A DNA stretch of 64,000 bases from Firmicutes bacterium UBA4916 (GCA_002398845.1 DHBY01000061.1:23443-87442); one strand, 5' to 3'; positions 50,870 through 60,269 are shown, numbered from the stretch's first letter. Notes: generated by a model not told the origin, from the letters alone. Numbers and translations are program-made.

Positions 50870-51566
50870 AATTATTTAAAGCTTTATTGAGTTTATCGAT
50901 TGCTCGTTTTTCTATCCTGGAAACGTAAGATCTAGATATACCTAGCATATTAGCAATTTCTCTCTGGGTTTTACATCCCCCATCAATCAATCCATAACGT
51001 AATTCAATAATTATCTTTTCTCTACCTTTTAATACTTTGTTTATAGCCTGATACAGTTTCTTTATCTGCAATTTTAGATGAACCTCATCCAATATATCAT
51101 CCATATCACTTCCTAGTATATCAAGCAAAGATATTTCATTGCCTTCTTTATCTATACCTATAGGTTCTTGTAGTGATACTTCAATCTTTGACTTTTTATT
51201 AGCCCTTATGGTCATCAAAATTTCATTTTCTATACACCGTGCTGCATAAGTGGCAAGTCTCGTGCCTTTATTTAAATCAAATGTTGATATGGCCTTTATT
51301 AAACCTATAGTCCCAATAGATATTAAATCATCAATGTCTTTTCCTGTATTATTATATTTTTTTACTATATGTGCAACAAGTCTTAAGTTTCTTTCTATAA
51401 GAATATTACGTGCTTTTTCATCTCCTTTTTTATATAATTGTAAATAGTACTCTTCCTCTTCTTTAGTAAGTGGTTTTGGAAACGAATTAGTACTTGATAT
51501 ATATCCGGTAAACATTAAAAAGGGTTTTGCAAACCCTCCAAATGAAAACAATAATTGAGTAAACAT
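50868..51566 (-). CDS. sigK: RNA polymerase sporulation sigma factor SigK, uninterrupted
   Basis: The late mother-cell sigma factor. A hydrophobic leader (about residues 1-21, FTQLLFSFGGFAKPFLMFTG) looks like the pro-sequence removed by SpoIVFB. Region 2 has NLRLVAHIVKKY, LISIGTIGLIKAI and LATYAARCIENEILM. Region 4 contains a helix-turn-helix (KTQREIANMLGISRSYVSRIEKRA). 232 residues in one frame: no skin element splits the gene. SigE is the alternative, but the SYISSTNSFPKPL-type N terminus favours SigK. Confidence 0.9.
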   Translation of the reverse strand: MFTQLLFSFGGFAKPFLMFTGYISSTNSFPKPLTKEEEEYYLQLYKKGDEKARNILIERNLRLVAHIVKKYNNTGKDIDDLISIGTIGLIKAISTFDLNKGTRLATYAARCIENEILMTIRANKKSKIEVSLQEPIGIDKEGNEISLLDILGSDMDDILDEVHLKLQIKKLYQAINKVLKGREKIIIELRYGLIDGGCKTQREIANMLGISRSYVSRIEKRAIDKLNKALNN

Positions 51567-51628
51567 AAAGGCACCTCCACTTTCCCCATACTAAAGTATA
51601 TGTATGAAAGATTATGATGGTGCCAGTC

Positions 51629-53284
51629 CTATCTGCTTATCCTATAAATTTCTTTAATTATCTTTTCAAATATAGGAACTGCTGTTTTGGATCCAGAAAT
51701 CCCTTCTTCAACCAAAACCGTCACTACATATTTTGGGTTCTTAGCAGGATAAAAACCTGAGAACCACCCATGTATAGCTTCCCTCCCGTTTAATACTGCT
51801 TGTGCAGAGCCAGTCTTTCCTCCTGCTCCACCAATCTCCTCTAAATTTAAACTTCTTGCTGTTCCATTTAATACTACATCTAATAAATAATCCTGCGCTA
51901 TTTCACAGCTCTTTTCTGAAACTATCCTATCTTCATTTCCTCTATTAAACTTTTTAATCATATATCCATCCTTAGTCGTAATTCCATCGACTATTGACAT
52001 ACCTTTTTTTATACCTTTATTTGCTACTATCATCATCATATTAGTAATTTGTAATGGCGTTGTTTCAATGCTGCCTTGACCAATTGAAATATTTCCTATA
52101 GAAGGCCCCTGCAATTCTTTGCCTGATGGAAGATTGCCTTCAATTTCTTCTAATAATCCAATATTTATTTTTTCACCAAAACCTAGTTTCTTACTCATAT
52201 CAATAATTTTTTTGCTACCCAATTCTTGCCCCAATTGAATAAAAGCAGAATTACATGATTTTGAAAAAGCTTCCTTCAAATTTATATGTCCATGCCCATC
52301 TACATTATTACATTTGATGGTTACATTGTTTATTTGTTCATACCCTTTGCAATAAAAACTTTTATCTACATAAGATAAATCTTCCTCCAATGCTGTCAAA
52401 AGTACTACAGTTTTAAACAAAGAGCCTGGTGGATAAGCTACTTGAACTGCCTTATTATATAAAACCATATCATCTCTATCTAGATATTCATCTATATCCT
52501 TTTGATTAAAATTTGGTCTGCTAGCCATGGCAACAATATCCCCAGATTCAACATCTGCCACAATTACTGCACCATTTTTTCTTTCACTATCCAATATATT
52601 TTCAACAATTTTTTGTATATGATAATCAACGGTTAATTTAACTCCATTTGGTTCCATAGAATTTATCTTTTGATTAACCGTATATTCCCCTCCAAGAATT
52701 ATATTCTTCTTTTCATCCAACTCTATGTATAAGGATTGATTCTCTCCATTCTTAAGAATTTCATCATAAGCCTTTTCTATCCCTGCTTCACCTTTATTCT
52801 CGGATTTATTAATGTATCCAATGACATGAGATAATATGTTTTTCTCTCCATATCTAAGAATTCTATCTGCCGTGAAAATATCTTTACTGTTATTAATGCC
52901 TTCCACATTAAATTTTAATGGTATATCGACGATGGTCCCCTTAAAATTTATATATTCATCTAAGTTTTCTTTATCTACCGTGCTATTGTTTATAATAAAA
53001 CTCTTTAATTTTTCATTACTCATTATATTATTTTTAAATGCAAATATAGTAGTAATTCTATCCTTATTAGTAAGTGGAATTAAGTTCCTATCATAGATAA
53101 TTCCTCTATTAGGGGATAGATTAACTTCTTTACTCCTTTGTTTTAATGCTTGTATTTTTAGGGAATCATAGTTTTTTATTTGTATCCAATATAATCTCCC
53201 TATCAACAAAACAAATAAAAACGTTGATGCAAACAATATATTAAAAATCCTATTATGAATTATGTTCTTCCTAAATCTTCTCAT
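51629..53284 (-). CDS. Class B penicillin-binding protein (transpeptidase)
   Basis: A peptidoglycan D,D-transpeptidase with one N-terminal membrane anchor (about residues 13-31). The dimerisation domain has NRGIIYDRN (59-67). The catalytic motifs are SLFK (288-291), SCN (343-345) and KTGSAQ (490-495), and they look intact. 551 residues, of the PBP2/SpoVD/PbpA class. There is no PASTA domain, unlike SpoVD. The gene lies between sigK and udk, so a sporulation or elongation role is possible, not proven. Confidence 0.9.
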   Translation of the reverse strand: MRRFRKNIIHNRIFNILFASTFLFVLLIGRLYWIQIKNYDSLKIQALKQRSKEVNLSPNRGIIYDRNLIPLTNKDRITTIFAFKNNIMSNEKLKSFIINNSTVDKENLDEYINFKGTIVDIPLKFNVEGINNSKDIFTADRILRYGEKNILSHVIGYINKSENKGEAGIEKAYDEILKNGENQSLYIELDEKKNIILGGEYTVNQKINSMEPNGVKLTVDYHIQKIVENILDSERKNGAVIVADVESGDIVAMASRPNFNQKDIDEYLDRDDMVLYNKAVQVAYPPGSLFKTVVLLTALEEDLSYVDKSFYCKGYEQINNVTIKCNNVDGHGHINLKEAFSKSCNSAFIQLGQELGSKKIIDMSKKLGFGEKINIGLLEEIEGNLPSGKELQGPSIGNISIGQGSIETTPLQITNMMMIVANKGIKKGMSIVDGITTKDGYMIKKFNRGNEDRIVSEKSCEIAQDYLLDVVLNGTARSLNLEEIGGAGGKTGSAQAVLNGREAIHGWFSGFYPAKNPKYVVTVLVEEGISGSKTAVPIFEKIIKEIYRISR

Positions 53285-53342
53285 AAAAAAACCTCCTGCC
53301 TTGATAACTATATTATTACCAATAAACAGGAAAGGTATTAGA

Positions 53343-53963
53343 TCATTTATCCAATATAGAATTAATTTTAGTTACAATAATATCTATAGCTACTTTGTTA
53401 TATCCTCCTTCAGGAATTATAATATCAGCATATCTCTTGCTGGGTTCAACAAACTGTAAATGAGCGGGCCTAACAGTTGTCATGTACTGATTGATAACTG
53501 AATCTAAGGTTCTACCTCTTTCCTTTATATCCCTTTCAATTCTTCTTATGACCCTTACATCAGAATCCGTATCTACAAATATCTTAATATCACATAAATT
53601 ACGAATTTCTTCATCATTTAATATCAGTATTCCTTCCAAAATGATTATTTCTTTGGGACAAACCGTAATGGTTTCATCTTTTCTTGTATGATTTTCAAAA
53701 TCATAGATTGGCTTTTCAATAGTTTTATTATCTAATAAGGCTTTCAAATGTTTTACTAATAAATCATTATCAAATGCAAAAGGATGATCATAATTAGTAT
53801 TAACTCTTTCTTCATAAGATAAATGGCTTTGATTTTTATAATAAGAATCTTGTTCTATAATTGCTACATTTTTTTCATGAATAGATTTTAATATTTTTTT
53901 TGATACAGTGCTTTTACCTGAACCTGTCCCACCTGTAATTCCAATTAGCAATGGTTTATTCAT
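53343..53963 (-). CDS. udk: Uridine kinase
   Basis: Phosphorylates uridine and cytidine to UMP and CMP. Walker [10 protein letters not shown] (about residues 11-19), the substrate motif [17 protein letters not shown] and [11 protein letters not shown] are typical, as is IILEGILI (Walker B). The ATG at 53963 overlaps the 3' end of trhP by 8 nt; a longer in-frame N terminus inside trhP is rejected. 206 residues. The order trmR-trhP-udk matches Bacillus subtilis yrrM-yrrN/O-udk. Confidence 0.95.
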   Translation of the reverse strand: MNKPLLIGITGGTGSGKSTVSKKILKSIHEKNVAIIEQDSYYKNQSHLSYEERVNTNYDHPFAFDNDLLVKHLKALLDNKTIEKPIYDFENHTRKDETITVCPKEIIILEGILILNDEEIRNLCDIKIFVDTDSDVRVIRRIERDIKERGRTLDSVINQYMTTVRPAHLQFVEPSKRYADIIIPEGGYNKVAIDIIVTKINSILDK

Positions 53964-55197
53964 CAACGTCATCCTCTCTGACCTTTCTAATAATATCCCA
54001 ACTTTCAACTTTTCTTTCCATTTTTATCTTGACAATTTGTTGTGGATGAGGAGCTACTTCTATTTCATTTCCTTCTTCGTCCCACATTTTTTCAATTGTT
54101 TGAGTAAAGTAATCTTTACTTGGTCCAAATATTTCAACCTCGTCTCCTACAAACATCCTATTTCTTTGCTCTACAGTAGCTATTTTGCTTTCTTCATCGT
54201 AATCAAGGATAAGCCCTACATAATCATATCCCCTGATATAGGAGCTAGATGTATATATCTGATCCTCTTCTGTTGGCTTCCCAAAATAAAACCCTGTGGT
54301 AAAGTCTCTATGACTAGCCTTCTTAATTTCATCGATCCATTCTTCTTTAAAAGTATAATTTTGAGGATCTTTAAAATATTCATCTATAGCCATTCTATAA
54401 GAACGGATAACTGTAGCAACATAATAGGAGCTCTTTACTCTTCCTTCAATCTTAAAGCTTCCTATCCCAGATTTAACTAGCTCTGGAATATACTTTATCA
54501 TGCATAAATCCTTGGAGTTAAATATAAATGTACCTTTTTCATCCTCTACAACCGGAAAATATTCTCCTTGTCTCTTTTCTTCCATTAAGTAATATTTCCA
54601 TCTACATGGATGTGCACAATCTCCCATATTCGCATCCCTGCCTGCCATATAGTTACTTAACAAGCATCTTCCTGAATATGATATACACATAGCTCCATGA
54701 ACAAAGGTTTCAATTTCTAAATCTTTAGGTATCCTATCTATTATCTCTCTAATTTCCTTAAGGGACAGTTCTCTTGCTAAAACAATTCTTCTTATGCCTA
54801 AATTATACCAAAACATTATGGTTTCATAATTTGTAACACTAGCTTGGGTACTTAAATGTATTGGTAAACTGGGGACAGTTCTTCTTATAATAGAAAAAAT
54901 CCCTGGATCAGATACAATTACTCCATCCACTCCAATACCATATAATGCTTTTGTATACTCTTCTAATCCTTCTAAATCTTCATTATGAGGAACTATATTC
55001 ATAGTTACATATATTTCTTTCCCTCTATTATGAGCAAATTCTACTCCTTCTTCAATTTCATCTATTGTAAAATTTTTTGATGCTTTCCTTAGTCCAAACT
55101 GTTCTCCACCTAAATATACAGCATCAGCTCCATATACTATGGCAATCTTTAGCTTTTCCAAATCCCCTGCTGGCGCTAACAACTCTGGCTTTTGCAA
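53956..55197 (-). CDS. trhP: tRNA 5-hydroxyuridine synthase TrhP (peptidase U32 family)
   Basis: A U32-family protein that hydroxylates U34 of certain tRNAs to 5-hydroxyuridine using prephenate-derived chemistry. The N-terminal [17 protein letters not shown] (about residues 3-19) and GADAVYLGG are the family start, the central [18 protein letters not shown] (about 158-175) carries conserved Cys, and [14 protein letters not shown] follows. The 413-residue length fits TrhP2/YrrO. It starts at TTG 55197 after GGAG. Next to trmR, whose product uses this same base. Confidence 0.9.
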   Translation of the reverse strand: MQKPELLAPAGDLEKLKIAIVYGADAVYLGGEQFGLRKASKNFTIDEIEEGVEFAHNRGKEIYVTMNIVPHNEDLEGLEEYTKALYGIGVDGVIVSDPGIFSIIRRTVPSLPIHLSTQASVTNYETIMFWYNLGIRRIVLARELSLKEIREIIDRIPKDLEIETFVHGAMCISYSGRCLLSNYMAGRDANMGDCAHPCRWKYYLMEEKRQGEYFPVVEDEKGTFIFNSKDLCMIKYIPELVKSGIGSFKIEGRVKSSYYVATVIRSYRMAIDEYFKDPQNYTFKEEWIDEIKKASHRDFTTGFYFGKPTEEDQIYTSSSYIRGYDYVGLILDYDEESKIATVEQRNRMFVGDEVEIFGPSKDYFTQTIEKMWDEEGNEIEVAPHPQQIVKIKMERKVESWDIIRKVREDDVDE

Positions 55198-55203
55198 ATC
55201 ATT

Positions 55204-55851
55204 TCACTCCTCTCTATAAGTTAATGCAACACCATCACCAATAGGTATAACACAGGAAGTATACCCTTCTAGATGGTTAATGTATTTAAGATATTCTCTT
55301 AATCTTTTTACTATGGTTTTCTTTCGCCTTATAACCAATTTATCAGAAGCCACCATACCTTTAAACAAAACATTGTCTGACATGATTACTCCTTTTTCAT
55401 TCAATAATTTTATACAAGAATTAAAAAATTCTAGATATTGACCTTTTGCCGCATCTAAAAATATAAAATCAAACTTCTCATCTAAGGATGGAAGTATTTC
55501 TTCCGCTTCTCCATATAGTATCTTTATTTTTTCCTTGTATTTTGTGTTATTAATATTTTTCTTTGCTAAATCCACCATATCTAGTCGTCTTTCAATGGTA
55601 GTTATCTTACAATCATTATCTGTAGATAAAGCCATAATAAGGGCAGAGTAGCCAATAGCAGTACCAATTTCTAATATATTCTTTGACCTATCTATTTTTA
55701 GTAACACCTTTAATAGTTGAGCTGTTTCTTTTTCTATAATAGGAACATGGTTCTCTTCTGCATACAATTCTAATTCTCTTAAATATCCTACATTTTCAGG
55801 TAATATACTTCGGATATACTCTTCAATATATTCTTCATTTATATGTGTCAA
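55204..55851 (-). CDS. trmR: tRNA 5-hydroxyuridine O-methyltransferase TrmR
   Basis: A SAM-dependent O-methyltransferase of the COMT-like family 3. It converts 5-hydroxyuridine 34 to 5-methoxyuridine. The SAM loop ILEIGTAIGYSALIMA (about residues 56-71), acidic TIERRLDM (about 83-90), and the metal-binding DFIFLDAAKGQYLEF and SDNVLFKGMV are all present. 215 residues. It starts at TTG 55851 after GGAGG with wide spacing (11 nt). It lies between mltG and trhP, exactly as YrrM does in Bacillus subtilis. Confidence 0.9.
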   Translation of the reverse strand: MTHINEEYIEEYIRSILPENVGYLRELELYAEENHVPIIEKETAQLLKVLLKIDRSKNILEIGTAIGYSALIMALSTDNDCKITTIERRLDMVDLAKKNINNTKYKEKIKILYGEAEEILPSLDEKFDFIFLDAAKGQYLEFFNSCIKLLNEKGVIMSDNVLFKGMVASDKLVIRRKKTIVKRLREYLKYINHLEGYTSCVIPIGDGVALTYREE

Positions 55852-55876
55852 TCTAAATTTACCCTCCTTAGCATAA

Positions 55877-55908
55877 ATTAATACGTGGCAATATGCCCAC
55901 GTATTAAT
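55877..55908 (-). terminator. Hairpin after mltG, possible terminator
   Basis: A 12-bp stem ATTAATACGTGG / CCACGTATTAAT with an 8-nt loop, 24 nt past the mltG stop. A weak U-tract (TTATGC) follows, so read-through into trmR is likely. Confidence 0.6.
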
Positions 55909-55931
55909 ACTATTATTTGAATAAAGCCATC

Positions 55932-56975
55932 CTATTTATTAGGATTTGCATTTAAATGTTCTTTATATGTCTTAGAAAAAGTATGAGCTCCCGTCCCATC
56001 CTCTTTTGTTCTAAAATATAAATATTCTACATCTGCAGGGTTTACAGATGCAATTAAAGATTTTTCACCTGGTGAAGCTATGGGTGTTGGTGGCAATCCT
56101 TCATGAATATAGGTATTATATTCGGACTCAATTTGTGTATCCTTCTCTGATAATACTTCTTTTCTCTCTCCTAATGCATATTGAACAGTAGCACAAGACT
56201 GCAAAAGCATGCCTTCCTTTAATCTATTATGAAATACAGCAGAAATAAATTCTCTTTCATCGTCACGCTTGCCTTCTCTTTCTATAATTGAAGCTAAGGT
56301 AACCACTTCATTTAAGGACAAATCATGTTTTCCCATATTTCCTCTTATATCCTTTTCGTATATTTTTTCAAATTGAGTAAGCATTTTATCAATTATTTCT
56401 TCTTCTGTAGAATCCGCATATATCTCATAGGTAGCAGGAAAAAGAAATCCTTCTAAACTTTGATCACCCTTTAATTCTTTTAGAAATGGATGCTTGTCCT
56501 GAAAGTACTTTTTATCTGAAGTTAAGTTTAAGAATTTTTCCTTATCTACTAAATTTTCCTTTGATAATTTTTCAGCCATTTGTTCTATTTCATAGCCCTC
56601 TGGGATGGTAAATCTTACAACATTTTGATTTTTAGCTCCTTTAGAAAATTCATCTATTATGGCATTAACATCCATTCCAGTATTTAACATATATATTCCT
56701 GCCTTTAACTTACCATCGGCTTCTTTGTTTTTTACCGCTATTTTAAATATTAGCCTATTTTTTATTAATCCCTCATCCTTTAATATATTTGAAATTTTGC
56801 TAGTGCTGCTGCCAGCAGGTATTTCTACGCTGACTTTTTTAGGATTATTCAAATCTACAGCTGTAAAACTACTTCTATAATAGGATTTACCTAATAACAA
56901 TACTAACACTATCAAAAACAAAATAGCTACTTTGCCTTTATTTTTTTTCTTTCTAGCTTTTGTTGTATCCACCAC
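55932..56975 (-). CDS. mltG: Endolytic murein transglycosylase MltG
   Basis: Cuts nascent glycan strands internally and sets their length. One N-terminal transmembrane helix (about residues 15-27), a LysM-like domain (about 40-120, VSVEIPAGSSTSKISNILKD) and the YceG catalytic domain with the Glu in ASIIEREGK and the HNRLKEGMLLQS motif. 347 residues. The GTG at 56975 lies 5 nt after GGTGGAG. It heads the trmR-trhP-udk run. Confidence 0.94.
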   Translation of the reverse strand: MVDTTKARKKKNKGKVAILFLIVLVLLLGKSYYRSSFTAVDLNNPKKVSVEIPAGSSTSKISNILKDEGLIKNRLIFKIAVKNKEADGKLKAGIYMLNTGMDVNAIIDEFSKGAKNQNVVRFTIPEGYEIEQMAEKLSKENLVDKEKFLNLTSDKKYFQDKHPFLKELKGDQSLEGFLFPATYEIYADSTEEEIIDKMLTQFEKIYEKDIRGNMGKHDLSLNEVVTLASIIEREGKRDDEREFISAVFHNRLKEGMLLQSCATVQYALGERKEVLSEKDTQIESEYNTYIHEGLPPTPIASPGEKSLIASVNPADVEYLYFRTKEDGTGAHTFSKTYKEHLNANPNK

Positions 56976-57067
56976 ATAATCTCCACCTTTAAACTGATAT
57001 TTATCTATTTTATTATACAGTCTTTATAATTTTATTACAAGATTTAACATGGTTAGCTGAAAGAGTT

Positions 57068-57553
57068 CTATTGATTTTTAATATGTTTTGTTGCCTTATT
57101 ATACACGGATAATATTAGGGTGCCAAATATGGCTACTGATGCAATCTCTCCGCCAGTAATCCCGAGTACAGTGATTAAGTATGGAATCCTTGTAAAATAG
57201 GATACCCAAATGGATACAATAAATCCATTTAAAATCACAGGTGGTAAAGCACCTAAGAATCTATTTGGCATTTTACTTGTCAAATAGGCTGCCAAAAGGG
57301 TAACCAGACTACCTCCAATTATATCGATTAAACCAAATGCCGAGGAAGACGGTAGTATTAAATTTGCTACTAAACAGCCTACAAATAGCCCTGGTATAGC
57401 TGCTGTTTCAACCAAGGGCAATAAAGTTAAACCTTCAGCTATTCTAAGTTGGACTGGACCAAAAGCTAGATCCCCCATAGGTAATTGTATCAGTATAAGA
57501 ACTAAGTAAATTCCAGCAATTAGGCTTGCTTTAGTTAGATACTTTGTATTCAT
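57068..57553 (-). CDS. queT: QueT family queuosine-precursor transporter
   Basis: An ECF-transporter S-component-like protein predicted to import a queuosine precursor (preQ0/preQ1 or queuine). Five or six hydrophobic helices span 161 residues; LRIAEGLTLLPL (about residues 37-48) and the VANLILPSSSAFGLIDIIGG loop are typical of QueT. It lies 25 nt after the YlbF-family gene. QueT genes are often preceded by a preQ1 riboswitch; none is recognisable here. Confidence 0.88.
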   Translation of the reverse strand: MNTKYLTKASLIAGIYLVLILIQLPMGDLAFGPVQLRIAEGLTLLPLVETAAIPGLFVGCLVANLILPSSSAFGLIDIIGGSLVTLLAAYLTSKMPNRFLGALPPVILNGFIVSIWVSYFTRIPYLITVLGITGGEIASVAIFGTLILSVYNKATKHIKNQ

Positions 57554-57578
57554 ATATAAGCCTCCTTAGCTAAGAAGA

Positions 57579-57917
57579 TTAATCTTCCTCAACATCTATA
57601 GCCTCCCCAATAATATTATTTATATCTTGAACCATTTGAGAAAACCTTAATTGAGCAGTAAAAAATTCCTTAATGGCTGGATTAAGCATTAAAACATCTT
57701 CCAATTTATTTAATTTCTCAATTTTTTCTTTATCTATTTCCTTTCCCGATAATTGTTCCTTCTGTACTTCTAGAACCTTATTCATAAAATTTTCTATCAT
57801 CTCTTTGTTTTTTTCATTAGAATAAGCGGCTTCCTTTTTTCCCACATAGACCTTATATTCATCTGACTCCTTTATTGCCTTAGCTAATTTATGAGCTTCA
57901 TTATAAACATTACTCAT
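57579..57917 (-). CDS. YlbF/YmcA family protein
   Basis: An all-helical 112-residue protein of the YlbF/YmcA (Com_YlbF) family. In Bacillus, YlbF (RicF) and YmcA (RicA) form a complex with YaaT (RicT) that supports biofilm formation, competence and RNA maturation. MSNVYNEAHKLAKAIKESDEY (first 21, shown to 20 as SNVYNEAHKLAKAIKESDEY) and LRFSQMVQDINNIIGEAI near the end are diagnostic. Which of the two orthologues it is cannot be said. Confidence 0.87.
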   Translation of the reverse strand: MSNVYNEAHKLAKAIKESDEYKVYVGKKEAAYSNEKNKEMIENFMNKVLEVQKEQLSGKEIDKEKIEKLNKLEDVLMLNPAIKEFFTAQLRFSQMVQDINNIIGEAIDVEED

Positions 57918-57940
57918 TATTATAACCTCCTTTGATTTTT

Positions 57941-58012
57941 GTATTATTAATAATATAATACCCCTGTTATTTAATTCAATATTATATCATTAATATTGGT
58001 CATTGAACAGGG
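57941..58012 (-). other. Structured 5' leader of the ylbF-queT transcript
   Basis: Three nested or adjacent stems in the leader: CCCTGTT/AACAGGG (57962-57968 with 58006-58012), an inner 8-bp CAATATTA/TAATATTG (57977-57984 with 57991-57998), and GTATTAT/ATAATAC (57941-57947 with 57955-57961). It may be a regulatory leader or the promoter region (a TATAAT is embedded). No known riboswitch consensus is recognised. Confidence 0.4.
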
Positions 58013-58024
58013 ATTATACCTCAA

Positions 58025-58062
58025 AGTATCCTAGCTTATTCTATAGAATAAGCTAGGATACT
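58025..58062 (-). terminator. Terminator of the RNase J gene
   Basis: A perfect 38-nt palindrome (17-19 bp stem, centre CTATAG) beginning just past the stop codon at 58067. On the minus strand TTTGAGG follows. Confidence 0.82.
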
Positions 58063-58066
58063 CATT

Positions 58067-59731
58067 TTACACTTCCATTATTATAGGTAAAATCATCGGA
58101 TTTCTTTCTATTTTTTCATATAAAAATCCTCTTAGCCCATCTCTTATATTGGATTTTAAAGTAGCCCAATCCGTTATATGCTTTTTCTCGCATTCAGTCA
58201 ATATGTCCCTTACAACCTTCCTTGATTCTTCTATTAAATCCTCTGATTCTCTAACATATACAAATCCCCTAGATATAATATCTGGTCCTGCAATCACTTT
58301 TCCATCCTGTTTGCTCATGGTTACAACCACAACTATTAATCCATCTTCAGATAAATGTTTTCTATCTCGTAATACGATATTTCCCACATCTCCAATACCT
58401 AATCCATCAACAAGAATATTACCTGCTTGAACACATTGATTGATGGCACCAGTATCTTTTGTGAATTCAATAACTGAACCATTATGAGCTATGAAAATAT
58501 TTTCTTTTGGCATACCTAGTTCTTCAGCTAATTCCGCATGTCTTTTTAAATGTCTAGCTTCACCATGGACTGGTATGAAAAATTTTGGCTTAATCAATGT
58601 ATGGATTAATTTTAATTCTTCTTGACAAGCATGCCCTGATACATGAACATCTGCTAAGGATTCATAAATAACTTTGGTTCCAATTTCTACTAATTTGTTT
58701 ATTACCCTAGAGATAGTTTTTTCATTACCAGGTATAGGCGAAGCAGAAATTACCACCAAGTCTTCAGGCACCAATTCTATCTTTCTGTGTTCAGAAAAAG
58801 CCATTCTTGTTAAGGCTGACATTGGCTCTCCCTGACTGCCAGTAGTTAATATTACAATCTCGTTACTTGGATATTTATCCATATCATTAATATCAATTTG
58901 CGTACCTTCTTTTATTCTTAAATAACCTAAATCTTTAGCTACATTCATGGTATTTATCATACTTCTCCCTGAAACAATAACTTTTCTACCATAAAGTTCT
59001 GCAGAATCTACCACTTGCTGTATCCTGTGAACATTAGAAGCAAAAGTTGCTACAATTATCCTTTGAGGTGCTTTTAAGAAAATATCATTAAAAGTAGCCC
59101 CTACAGTTTTTTCAGACATGGTATATCCTGGTCTTTCTACATTGGTGCTATCTGCTAATAATACTAATACACCCTTACTTCCAATCTCTGCAAACTTATG
59201 CAAATCAATATAATTATCGCTAATAGGAGTATAGTCTATCTTGAAATCACCTGTGTGTACCACAACACCTACTGGAGTGTGTATTGCAAGGGCAACACTA
59301 TCAGGTATACTATGGCTTGTTTTTATGAATTCTATAGAAAAACAACCTAACTTAATCGTATCATTCGCCTTTATTTCATTTAACTTAACGTTTTCAATTT
59401 TATGTTCCTTTAGCTTATTTTCCACCAATCCTAAGGTTAGTTTGGTACCATAAATAGGTAAGTTTAGTTTTTTAAGAAGATAAGGTAAACCTCCAATATG
59501 ATCTTCATGACCGTGAGTTAGAATTATTCCTCTAATCTTATCCTTGTTTTTTAATAAATATGTTATATCAGGTATAACCACATCAATACCTAACATTTCA
59601 TCTTCTGGGAAGCTTAAACCACAATCAACAACGATTATATCGTCCTTATATTCAAAAACAGTAATATTTTTTCCAATCTCGCCTAATCCGCCTAGTGGAA
59701 TTATCTTTAACTTATTTGGTTTTCTTGCCAC
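58067..59731 (-). CDS. rnj: Ribonuclease J
   Basis: A metallo-beta-lactamase fold RNase with 5'-3' exonuclease and endonuclease action in mRNA decay and rRNA maturation. The zinc motif HGHEDHIGG (about residues 65-73), the later HTGDFKID, the beta-CASP signature ISASPIPGNEK and the closing HVSGHACQEEL, and the C-terminal domain are all present. The GTG at 59731 is 8 nt after AGGAG, giving VARKPNKLKIIPLGG; a longer form from 59764 lacks an RBS. About 554 residues. RNase J1 or J2 cannot be separated by eye. Confidence 0.94.
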   Translation of the reverse strand: MARKPNKLKIIPLGGLGEIGKNITVFEYKDDIIVVDCGLSFPEDEMLGIDVVIPDITYLLKNKDKIRGIILTHGHEDHIGGLPYLLKKLNLPIYGTKLTLGLVENKLKEHKIENVKLNEIKANDTIKLGCFSIEFIKTSHSIPDSVALAIHTPVGVVVHTGDFKIDYTPISDNYIDLHKFAEIGSKGVLVLLADSTNVERPGYTMSEKTVGATFNDIFLKAPQRIIVATFASNVHRIQQVVDSAELYGRKVIVSGRSMINTMNVAKDLGYLRIKEGTQIDINDMDKYPSNEIVILTTGSQGEPMSALTRMAFSEHRKIELVPEDLVVISASPIPGNEKTISRVINKLVEIGTKVIYESLADVHVSGHACQEELKLIHTLIKPKFFIPVHGEARHLKRHAELAEELGMPKENIFIAHNGSVIEFTKDTGAINQCVQAGNILVDGLGIGDVGNIVLRDRKHLSEDGLIVVVVTMSKQDGKVIAGPDIISRGFVYVRESEDLIEESRKVVRDILTECEKKHITDWATLKSNIRDGLRGFLYEKIERNPMILPIIMEV

Positions 59732-59808
59732 TCTATCATCTCCTCTTATTATTAATTTCTCCATTTAATAAAGTATATAGTCATCAGATTACTGTAAATG
59801 CTGCTTAA

Positions 59809-59839
59809 AAAAATAAATCCCAAAATGGGATTTATTTTT
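59809..59839 (-). terminator. Terminator of the fur-family gene
   Basis: A 14-bp stem AAAAATAAATCCCA / TGGGATTTATTTTT with a 3-nt loop, overlapping the stop codon, followed on the minus strand by TTTAAGCAGC. Confidence 0.88.
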
Positions 59840-60269
59840 GGCAATCAGTACAGTACCCAAAAAATTTCACATTGTGATCTACAATTTTAAAACCATTTTC
59901 AACTTCAATTTGGGCTTCTAAATTTTCTAATAGATCTAGTTTAACTTCCGTTACTTTCCCACATTTTAAGCATATTAAATGATGGTGATGGTGACTTTCC
60001 GAACTATAATTTAATTCATATCTATTATATCCATCGTCAAAATTTAATCTATAAATTATATTTAGTTTTTCTAATAGTTGCAAAGTTCTATATACTGTAG
60101 CTATGCCGATCTCTGGGTATTTAGTCTTTACTATATCATAAATCTCCTCAGGGCTTAAATGTTTATCACGATTTTCAATAATAACATCTAAAATTGCCCT
60201 CCTTTGAGTAGTCAGCTTATACCCCTCTTTTTTAAACTTCTCCTTAACATCATCCATATTAATATCCAT
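59832..60269 (-). CDS. fur: Fur family transcriptional regulator
   Basis: A metal-dependent repressor. The N-terminal winged helix has YKLTTQRRAILDVI and IGIATVYRTLQLLE (about residues 17-67). The dimerisation domain has HHHHHLICLKCGKV (about 93-106), with both Cys of the structural zinc site, and a second CxxC at the C terminus (CTDCQK). The spacing fits Fur or PerR; the manganese/peroxide-type His-Asp ligands cannot be settled by eye. 145 residues. Downstream of the DUF1292 gene. Confidence 0.88.
   Translation of the reverse strand: MDINMDDVKEKFKKEGYKLTTQRRAILDVIIENRDKHLSPEEIYDIVKTKYPEIGIATVYRTLQLLEKLNIIYRLNFDDGYNRYELNYSSESHHHHHLICLKCGKVTEVKLDLLENLEAQIEVENGFKIVDHNVKFFGYCTDCQK

Noticed and set aside
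50868..51566. A skin-type insertion or frameshift in sigK
   Set aside because: The frame is complete from regions 2 to 4 with no gap or inverted repeat.
57068..57553. A preQ1 riboswitch controlling queT
   Set aside because: The 25-nt gap to the YlbF-family gene is too short, and the upstream leader lacks the preQ1-I or preQ1-II consensus.
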